Positions 56,090 through 64,000 of a stretch of DNA of 64,000 bases are shown piece after piece. Source of the stretch: Durusdinium trenchii (lineage: Eukaryota; Sar; Dinophyceae; Suessiales; Symbiodiniaceae). The notes under the pieces were generated by a model. The model was not told the DNA's origin, did not search any database, and saw only the letters and a program-made list of their open reading frames with translations. Position 1 is the stretch's first letter; the number at the start of each line of letters is the position of its first letter. A program made the translations under genes and the position numbers. The stretch spans positions 889,204 to 953,203 of the forward strand of contig CAXAMN010021374.1 of NCBI GenBank assembly GCA_963970005.1, given 5' to 3'.

Positions 56090-56814
56090 CCGCCGAAGAC
56101 AGAGCGATCCGCAAATCGTGATGATCACGGGAATACATCCAGCGTCAGCACATCAATGCCATACATCATACAAAGAGGAATTCCATCGAATCGATGCGGA
56201 ATTGGCTGTGCAACTGGTGCAATCAATCTCCAAGAGGTCACTTCTGCAAGGAAAATCTTGCGAAGTAGGCCTCCCTTCTATTCTTTAGTGTGATTTTTAT
56301 GCTTCCACCTGTTGATTCTGGGGTGATCGAACCTCACCTTCAAGTGGAAGCGAGTTCTTTTCCATGGTCTCCATGGCAATTTGCTAGAACTCATGTGGAT
56401 ATTGATGGCTCAGAGATAGGGTACCAACCCCACTGGTAAAAGAAAACATGAACTGAAACCAGTGGGTCCTTGGTTCTTACTTTTGAGCAACATCAAATGC
56501 TCACAGGTCGCACAGGGCGATGTCCTAGCAGATTTCAACACAGTCAATACACTGTTACATTCGGGCTTAGCACATGCTTGGCAGAGCAGAAAAGGTTGAA
56601 TGGCCGGCCTTGAGATGTTGATGCTCAGCAGCTATTCCGCAGCTTCTCCAAACATTGCTGAGCAGCTACTCCGTTGTCAGATTCAAGATGAGTGCTATTG
56701 CCCTCTTGAAAAATTAAACAGGCCGATTGAGCATTTGCCGACTCAGGCCACACGCTCAGAAACTCGTGGACTGCTTCCGCCCGAAGGTTGGCATGAGCAG
56801 GTTGAAAGAAACAA
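56090..56814. other. Non-coding or weakly coding
   Basis: An open stretch at about 56600-56810 (SPNIAEQLLRCQIQDECYC and onward) is mildly protein-like and runs into the left arm of the inverted repeat. Nothing else is supported. Confidence 0.3.
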
Positions 56815-56853
56815 TCATATATATATATATATTATTTCAGCCACTGGCCTCTA
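56815..56853 (+). repeat. Left arm of inverted repeat (TA tract plus CAGCCACTGGCCTCTAT)
   Basis: A (TA)n tract is followed by ATTATTTCAGCCACTGGCC and TCTAT. The same sequence occurs in reverse complement at 60695-60735. Confidence 0.85.
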
Positions 56854-56921
56854 TAAAGGCCGTTCTGTGTTCAGGAAGGCAGTACACAAATAAACTATGT
56901 ATAAACTATGTGGTTGCTCAT

Positions 56922-57125
56922 GTTGTGAATGGTGTTGTGGAGCTATGTTATGTAGTATTTGATGTTGTGAATGATGTTTTGGAGCTATGTTATGTATTAA
57001 TTGATGTTGTGAATGATGTTGTGGAGTTTTGTGAAGTGATAATTGATGTTGTGATTGGTGTTGTGAAGCTATGTTGTGATGTGGTGTGTTATGATTGGTG
57101 TTGTGGAGCTATGTGATGTGATAAT
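56922..57125 (+). repeat. 42-bp tandem repeat, about 4.7 copies
   Basis: Units start at 56922, 56964 and 57006, each beginning GTTGTGAATG(A/G)TGTT. Later units are diverged. Because 42 is a multiple of three, one frame stays open and would read a 14-residue repeat such as DVVNDVVELCYVLI. There is no evidence that it is translated. Confidence 0.88.
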
Positions 57126-58744
57126 GCAATGCTGAACATGGTTGGTTGACCGGTCTTGTGTTATGTTGTGTTGTTGTTATGTTGGTTCATGATGCAATGA
57201 CGTGGGCCCAGTTTTGACTATCACTCATGAGTCATGACTATGACTCATGACTTGTCCGGATGGCATTATATCATAAGAAACTGTTTGCATTATGAGGAAA
57301 GGTATGGTTTCGAACTATGTTTGAAAGTTAAACATGGTTGCACTTGATACAGTACAGCAATAGTTTGAACCACAACATTGAAGAATGACGCAAATTACCC
57401 AGTTGGTGACAAAGTGCATTTCTTGGCAAACAGGACTTGCTAAATATAACATATAGTAATATATAGTATTTTACACATGGTGACTATGTGATGTGCAACC
57501 TGCTCAACAAGAGAGCAATTGTATAATGCTGATTGGGTTTGTATAATGCTGATTGGTTCAAAATCTAAAGCGCGTATTGTTGTAAAATCATTTGATGAGT
57601 TTATCCAACTATCTCACATTTGTTGCAGTATGTTGCAGTAAGGGACTATTTTAAAGTAAGTCTTCTTCAAATGGATATGAACGATAGAACTATGCTGCAA
57701 ACCTGCATCTTCCAATGTAGCTGTTTCAATTTTCAATGGACGCGGCATCGATGGTACCACTCTTTCAAAACCTTTGGTGCTTTCAATTGAAGCTGGCGCA
57801 AATACACAGATGATACTGTTTGATTCTATATGAGCGCAAGTGATACCGTTGAAACAAGAAAACACATCTCCGTGGTCAGTCGTGATGGATTAATTTGGGC
57901 ATCTGAATTTCGTCACATGCCACATATCATATATACACATAGTTTACCACGGACTCAAAGACGCCTAGATAGAACTATGACAGACTGCGCTAGTGGCTGA
58001 GGCTGACTAGAAGAAGTGATGCCAAGCAGGTATCATTTTGGCAAAATGTCAGAAATATGTGACAACCGCGTTTTTGCATCAACCATGCATGTTTCCAGAC
58101 TACGACACAACATGATTCATTGGCTTGGGGAAAGCATGAATTGTACACTATAGACACATATTTTATTATGCTTGTAAAGTATGCCACCGCCAAGCACAGC
58201 GCCCATTTTTCAACTAACGCATTTTCCAGCTTCCGCTAATGCAGAGTCATTATGCGTTACCATGACATTAAGCAAGGTATGACATGCTAATTGCACAAGG
58301 ACACATTCGATGGGATTAATGATACTACATGTATCATATGGGGCCAAACCTATAAAAAACACATTGGATTGACATACAAAGAACAAGACCTACGGCCACA
58401 GTAGGATAAGCATCGATGAAATACTGCAGATATCTATAGATGATAGTGAAGTTGTATTCTTGGACAGTAGATTATGTCTCCAAACCTCTTCCTGATGAAT
58501 GTCCCAGTATTTTGCCATTATTGTCCATCATTTTGTAGACGGATAGACCTGTGAGCTTCATTCCCGTGTCAAAGACTGACATATGTCAGATTCCTTTGTG
58601 CTCTCCCAGATGTTTGGTGGTTCCTGGCTCGGTTGCTTTCCCTCGCTGGTGAGGAAATTTCGGAGGGCAATCGCAAGTGTCAGCACACGCACACGAACAC
58701 GCACAAAATAAAGGACAATAGTATTTTGAGCCTTTTGTACCTGC
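57126..58744. other. AT-rich non-coding interior of the inverted-repeat block
   Basis: No gene was recognised on either strand. The stretch is visibly richer in A and T than its neighbours. TATAATGCTGATTGG is duplicated near 57521 and 57542. Confidence 0.45.
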
Positions 58745-59487
58745 AAACGGTTTAAAACGGTTTCACAAACGGTTTAAAACGGTTTCGAACGCGGTTACGA
58801 TCGGTGTCGAACAGTTCACAGGCAGTCCCCTCCCAGTTCCCGAGCTTTTTCGATCTCTATCAGACGGTTCCGGACCTGGTCGGGATTTCCTGCAAAAGTA
58901 GTTTTTCCGATTTCTGACTTGTTGAGTTTGTTGTGACAATTCCTCCTGAATCCTGCTTGTGTGCTCTCCCGAAATCTCAGAAGAGGACATTGAACCAGTC
59001 CAAGCTTGTCAAGTCAAACGGTTTTTTCTCCCTGGTAGGAGTACTTAGAACAGGAACAATTGACATTGAGTAGTTCAAACTCAACTCACAATCCACGAGT
59101 TGCCATATACAAATGCTCAACGTCAGCAGTTTCAAGCTTTTGAATGGTGTCTATGACTTGTGAAGTTATGAATCATGTCATGTCATGTATACCTTTTGGT
59201 CACGGATTGATGTATAGGCATCTGAAGATCTCCAGAGCAGAAATCAGCCATCTATTGAAAGTCCAAGATGTATATACATTGCTACAGGATCCATTAAACC
59301 GTTTAAGACCGTTTGGGACGGATCCATCAAACCGTTTAAAACCGTTTGGGGGTATATTCATGCAATGGTTTGATATAGCTCGAGATAGTTTACAATAGTT
59401 TTAAATAGTGTTGGACACTAGAAGGTCCGCTAAACCGTTTAAAACCGTTTGGTGGTTTCTCTGTAAACCGTTTAAAACCGTTTGGGG
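58745..59487. repeat. AAACCGTTTAAAACCGTTT-type palindromic repeats
   Basis: Copies lie at 58745-58786 (two, reading AAACGGTTTAAAACGGTTT), 59295-59350 (two) and 59431-59487 (two, each AAACCGTTTAAAACCGTTTGG). The first pair is in the opposite sense to the rest. Each copy contains the near-palindrome AAACCGTTTAAAAC. Confidence 0.85.
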
Positions 59488-60430
59488 ACATGCACAAGTT
59501 GACTCTTTGAAAGACAGAGTATATATATTCATATTTAATATGCAAAGATCTTGTGCGTACTTGGCATAGCTTGCTGACTCGATACAACATTAGTGCTATA
59601 AGCAAACTTGTAAAAGTTCTTGTTGCATTGCCCTACATTTTGCAGTGCTGTATATTGGAGGGCTGAAGTAAGGCCAGGCAGAGCCCATGCGTTCATTTTG
59701 TTGGGGTTTGGTGAGTCAAAAGAAGCAAACACACAAGGAACGATGCCTTGTCTTAGAAGAAGTGACTGCATTGGTGAGTGTTTGTTGTAAAATGCCGCTC
59801 GATATGACATACTGATGTACCAAGGGGAAAATGATGTACAGGGTGTATGGTCGTACATTCCCTGATTGAAACCTATGGTGCAACTGAATGGAGTCCTGTC
59901 AAGCAAGAAGCAGCATCACGTTCTGCATCACTACTTATCATTCATCACTGTGATTGCTGATGACTTTTTCCTGCCAGCACCTACTAAATAGTATTGTCCA
60001 TGGTGTCTGTGTGGCAAGCAGCAACAATCCAAGGCAAAATTAATTCATAATTAGATAGCAGGACTTGATACAACTAACAAAATACCTGAACTGGATTGTT
60101 TTTAAAGTATACTATACTTGGTTGTTTTTCCAGACTCGCAGGGACTCATCTCTATTTCTCAACCTTGATCCACTGAACAGTTTTTTCTCACGTCTCTGCC
60201 AAATGCACCATTACCTTAATCGAACTATTTATGAACATGGCTCACGATTCCGACATGAGTTACTCATATTTAAACAATTTTACGCGTGTCCAAACTATAG
60301 CAACCCGCCTTTCTGTTTATATCATCCAATGGAAACTAAATGAAAAATTTACATCCCGCCCATCCACTCCAAAACTGTGATTTCACAAGGCACCAAAGTT
60401 ACAAACAAATGGAAGGCCCAACTTCCCAAC
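59488..60430. other. AT-rich non-coding
   Basis: No gene or repeat array was recognised between the palindromic repeats and the 43-bp tandem repeat. Confidence 0.4.
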
Positions 60431-60495
60431 ATTCACAACATCAAGTCCAACATGAAAACTTACAGCACCCACACCAGAGTTCTGGAAAGGCAGAA

Positions 60496-60670
60496 TCAAA
60501 ACATCAACTCCAACATCAACACTACATAAGGGCAAATTCAGGACATCAACTCCAACATCAACACTTACANNNNNNNNNNACACTTACATAAGGGCAAATT
60601 CAGGACATCAACTCCAACATCAACACGTACATAAGGGCAAATTCAGGACATCAACTCCAACATCAACGAC
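60496..60670 (-). repeat. 42-43-bp tandem repeat, interrupted by an N gap
   Basis: The unit on the + strand begins GGACATCAACTCCAACATCA and ends GGGCAAATTCA. About four copies are visible, with ten N at 60570-60579 inside the array, so the true copy number is unknown. Read on the - strand the unit starts GTTGATGTTGGAGTTGATG, similar in period and composition to the array at 56922. Confidence 0.88.
60570..60579. other. Assembly gap (10 N)
   Basis: Ten undetermined bases fall within the tandem repeat, where assemblers often fail. Confidence 0.99.
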
Positions 60671-60694
60671 AACATGTACGGACATACCCAACAC

Positions 60695-60735
60695 ACATAG
60701 AGGCCACTGGCTGAAATAATATATATATATATTAA
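60695..60735 (-). repeat. Right arm of inverted repeat
   Basis: On the + strand it reads ATAGAGGCCACTGGCTGAAA and then a (TA)n tract, the reverse complement of 56815-56853. Confidence 0.85.
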
Positions 60736-60950
60736 ACTATATAATATGTACCCCAGTGCCAATGTGTGTAGAGTGTAGAGAAAACTACTCGTAGCAGCCA
60801 TGTTCCAAGTTTGTTGGAGGAAGGGTGCTCCATGGTGAAGCACTATTTAGATCAAAATCGAGGCTTGTTTGCCTCACATCCCCCAAAAGAGCTATCCCAC
60901 TTGAGGCTTGAGATATTTGTGTTGAACAGTCAGAAGCAATCTTGTTGCAG

Positions 60951-60987
60951 ACCTGGTGGCAGCATGCGTTTTACACTGCCACCAGGT
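60951..60987. other. Perfect 12-bp inverted repeat (hairpin)
   Basis: ACCTGGTGGCAG at 60951-60962 pairs with CTGCCACCAGGT at 60976-60987 around a 13-base loop. No flanking T run or gene end was seen. Confidence 0.8.
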
Positions 60988-61780
60988 GCCCACTTGCATT
61001 GGTGCAAGTCAACAGTTCTACATCGGTGACGAGGTACCTGACAGATCACAGAGTCGCCCATCCTTGCCTGTTTCAACCATAGGGCCATAGGGCGGGGTAG
61101 ATTAAGGACTAGAAAGGGCTTGTACAAAATGACACATTCGCAGATTAAATAAATAGAGGAGGGGAAAGAATCACCCACCAAACGCGAAAGAAACCACAAA
61201 ACCGACTGCCGGAGGGACGATTTCCTGACAGCAGGGACGAACTGACAGAAGTGGCATTGGAAAGAACTGAAATGGATGACAGAAATTCGATTGGCAAGGA
61301 AGCGAATGGTTTCGAGGATCAGGTCACACACAGAGTGTATTTGTATTGTCATGAATTATATATAGGTGTCCGGTTCGCTGCGAGCCAGATCAGGACCTTC
61401 TCCCATGACCGGAAATGGTGGAGTTTGCGACATTAGAGGAGTCTCTTGTTGAAAGGAACTTCCGATAGTACCGGCATCTGTATTGGAAATAGTGGGTCAA
61501 GAGTTGGGTCATCTGGCAGATTGACTGGTTGGTCGTTGTGAAATGGTGGTTGTATATCTGGGACAAAGATGCAGTTCAAACATGACTTAGGGCGCCGGCG
61601 CCGTTGTGCTCACAAGACCACGTGTCTCTGTGGTGTCTCCGACAGAGATCGATCCATGGATCCTTGGGGGGAGGGCCAGGAAAAATTGCACAGTTCGGCT
61701 CAGGTCAAAAGGCAGACATGTGGACCATCCAAGTCACCGAAGTGTGATAGGCACCTAGATTTCATGATGTCAAAGTCGGA
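60988..61780. other. Non-coding
   Basis: I see no supported gene or repeat. Confidence 0.4.
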
Positions 61781-61783
61781 TAG

Positions 61784-61950
61784 GTGGAAGGCACCGCACA
61801 GCAGTTTTACATCGGAGACGAGGCATGGTGGGTTTTCAGATTTCTCAGCTTGCACAAAGCGACGGAGGTGGATCAGGTGGCCAACCTACTACATAAGCAC
61901 AAGAAGGTCTCCCAGTTAGCCCGCAGGGCATACGAAAGCCTTGAATATGA
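61784..61950 (+). CDS. Candidate exon, abutting a CTAGTA-type repeat
   Basis: Protein-like sequence (QQFYIGDEAWWVFRFLSLHK, then ATEVDQVANLLHKHKKVSQL and ARRAYESLEYEA) runs directly into the repeat at 61951, where coding character stops. It may be preceded by an AG acceptor near 61800. No family was recognised. It may be a gene fragment truncated by the repeat. Confidence 0.35.
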
Positions 61951-62045
61951 AGCTACTAGGAACAAAGGGCATCGCTACTAGGAGCAAGGACGCTACTAGT
62001 AGCTCGTGGCCATACTACTAGTAACAAGGACGCTATTAGGTGGAG
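61951..62045. repeat. CTAGTA-type dispersed repeat, copy 8
   Basis: It reads CTACTAGGAACAAAGGGCAT, then CGCTACTAGGAGCAAGGACG and ACTAGTAACAAGGACGC, as in copies 3 and 5. The end, TAGGTGGAGGCCAC, recalls the fragment at 52800-52850. Confidence 0.85.
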
Positions 62046-62501
62046 GCCACTTGATATTGACCCCGGCACCCAGTTCGCCACAGGATGTGCCCGAGATGAG
62101 CTTGCCGTGACAGGGCAGCTGAAAAGAGCATTTGCGTGACGGGAGCTTTGGAACACGAATATCTTTTGGATGTTTTTAGTTGTTCTTTAGTAGGAATGTG
62201 GGCCCGATGGTCAGAGAGATTCTGTACTAGATCCTTTCTGCGGCGCTTCCTCTTTCAGCTGCTTTGGTTGAAGACGGGACTCGAACTTGAACCCAACAGC
62301 AAGGCATCACGCCTAATATGAAAGACGCTTGAACCACAGTCTCGGACTTTGGGTTGAACTTTGATGGAATCATAAAAGCTCACTCGGTGCAGAGGCAGAA
62401 ATCGCTATGATGGTCAACTAAACATATCTTGCCACCACACCGACGAAGGGTGCCAAAGCCAAAAGGTGAGGACCAAATCTTTGCATAGCTTGATTTGCAT
62501 C
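62046..62501. other. Intergenic upstream of plastid membrane protein
   Basis: No gene was seen. The first exon start lies shortly downstream. AG|G acceptors suitable for trans-splicing occur (for example near 62469), but none stands out. Confidence 0.4.
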
Positions 62502-63635
62502 ATGGCACGTTCCCGTAGTGTGCTTCTGGTGGCGCTGGTCCTAGCGGTGGCACCGTGTTGCTTCGTTGGACTCCGGGCTCAGTGTTCGCGTGCTCCTTCG
62601 CTCCGCACGCGCAGCGTTCGTGTGCTCCAACGAGCGGAGCGGGTGGAGCGGGAGGATGGCACCGCGCTGGGTGCCGCGGGCATCGGCGCATCGCTGGTGA
62701 TGGCTTGGAGCGAATGGACCTTGAAGACCACAGGCGGCAGCAGATGTAAAGTCATCGGAGTGGGTGGTTTAGGTCTTTTGCGATCTTTCTTTGGACCTGG
62801 GTTTTGTATGCACATGTATTACACCATATTACACCTCTATACTATATTATATATCTATATATATGTGTGTGTGTTCATCGTGTCTTCCTTGTTACTCGAG
62901 TGTTTCTTCATGTGAAAACGTTTGATATGGCAGTTTGCCAGAGTCAGTCTCCTTTTTGGTTCTGCAAGGTTGTGGCCTGCCTGCAGGGCCCTTTGGGTTG
63001 CTCGGTGCCACTGAGGGTCTAAGCTACCTGGCGGTGGTGGGGCTTGTGGTGTATCAGCTGTTCCGCCTTGCCACCAATGACACGAAGAAACAGAGCAGCC
63101 TTGTGGAGGTCCGAAAGATCCAAAGTCACACCCGTTGAGCGAGTCACGATCGATGGATTGGAATCGTCCGGCAAAGCCATGCCTTTTGGAAGCGACCGGG
63201 AAGCGACCATCAAGTGGGACTCCGAATGCATGTAGACCTTTCGGAATCATTCTCGTTGCCCAATCAGAGGGAGTTCAAGCTCATACTCATAGGGCATTGA
63301 GTCATGTATATCATGTATCTTCAAAAGCGCAAACAAAAGGTTGAAAGAAAGTACTTCTCAGTCATCTCAATATGATGTCTACCTTGGTGTGCAGGTGGCA
63401 TCTTTCCTGGCCTTGCTGGTGGCCTTGGCTGGCTTGGTGGTTTTGTATTTTCAGATTCAGGAGAAAACAGCTGATAAACATCAAGCTGCCGTGCGCAGAC
63501 TGTTTTTTGTATACAAGTTGCCTTGCCTTGTTCATTCTTGCTCAATCAATTGCTTGCCTTGTCCAATCACAGGATTATGGCTTTGTCCCGGAGGCAGTAC
63601 CCACTGAGGGTGGTCGGTGTAGCAACATTGGATAA
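62502..63635 (+). CDS. Plastid-targeted membrane protein with GLPAGPFGLLGA-EGL signature
   Basis: Exon 1 (62502-62736) encodes a signal peptide (SVLLVALVLAVAPCCFVGLR), an Arg/Ser-rich transit-like stretch and a hydrophobic segment ending WTLKTTG. Exon 2 (62969 to about 63108) encodes GCGLPAGPFGLLGATEGLSY, then a membrane helix (LAVVGLVVYQLF). Exon 3 (63395-63460) encodes the helix VASFLALLVALAGLVVLYFQ. Exon 4 (63573-63635) encodes DYGFVPEAVPTEGGRCSNIG and TAA. From memory, the GLPAGP-GLLGA-EG then DYG-P-AVP-EGG layout belongs to a plastid membrane protein family of algae and plants that I cannot name. The bipartite leader fits import into a secondary, three-membrane plastid. Introns start GC, GT and GA in that order. 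An extra small exon between 63108 and 63395 is possible. Function unknown. Confidence 0.75.
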
Positions 63636-64000
63636 AGATGTCCTAGACAGCGACTTTTGCCGCTTGGCAAGTGCATTGGTTCAAAAAGTGATTTGTGAAG
63701 GTCCGACTCCAGGTCCGACTGATCATCGTCGTGGTTGTCTAAGACTGGGGTCCTAGTTGTCATGCCTTCCTGCAGCGCTTTGGTGAAAGGTCCCAAAAGC
63801 GGTCCCAGGCACCAATTGTTGTATGTCGGAACGTTTGTTGGCCAAACTATTTGCTTGGAGTCGCTTGGAGGTTGACCATTTCATGCCTGCAACACAATAT
63901 TCTTTCCCAAAGCCAAAGACAGGGTGGCTCCCAAGCTATCGACATAGATCACCACCACATGGGCTGTGGGGGGTTGTGAGACACCTTCCATGCTCCTGGT
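63636..64000. other. 3' flank of plastid protein gene
   Basis: No gene was recognised up to the window edge. Confidence 0.4.

Noticed and set aside
60383..60591. Open frames crossing the N gap
   Set aside because: They are translations of the 42-43-bp tandem repeat and run through undetermined bases.

Overview
The window reads as nuclear DNA of a dinoflagellate, most likely a photosynthetic one of the Symbiodiniaceae type. The evidence is in the sequence. Every gene with a recognisable protein family lies on the + strand. The genes are split into small exons. Of 20 introns I could place by protein continuity, 13 begin with GC, 6 with GT and 1 with GA, and 19 of the 20 acceptors read AG|G. 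One gene encodes a plastid-type membrane protein. No rRNA, tRNA, CRISPR array or bacterial operon was seen, and the window contains a 10-base N gap at 60570-60579. Species and accession cannot be told from the sequence.

Bases 1-15193 are one large Ty1/copia-related retroelement locus. Protease and integrase are on the + strand (1-1707). The linker, reverse transcriptase and RNase H that should follow are on the - strand (about 5170 down to 1700). A + strand polyprotein then runs from about 5172 to 15193. It carries a PCTGG-type domain, a His/Cys cluster, gag-like sequence, zinc knuckles and a complete-looking Tpt1/KptA tRNA 2'-phosphotransferase domain. Reading frames break at one TAG, two G runs and one (CT)n tract.

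From 15.2 to 64 kb the DNA is gene-poor, with small-exon genes. They are a PARG-like glycohydrolase (23.9-25.7 kb), a membrane-anchored kelch protein with a mucin-like stalk (32.3-35.8 kb), an Mpv17/PMP22 family protein (36.6-38.1 kb), a protein made of one repeated exon module (44.4-46.1 kb), an EF-hand protein (49.8-51.5 kb) and a plastid membrane protein (62.5-63.6 kb). Several weaker candidate exons are listed at low confidence. The genes do not form a pathway; they share only direction and intron style.

Between the genes lie dispersed repeats. These include a CTAGTA-based repeat at eight sites, a GGTCCATGTTAG cluster inside the kelch intron, AAACCGTTT-type palindromic repeats, and a 3.9-kb block flanked by inverted arms that each carry a 42-43-bp minisatellite. 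Exon boundaries were placed by eye from reading frame, splice dinucleotides and family resemblance; no alignment or database search was run.
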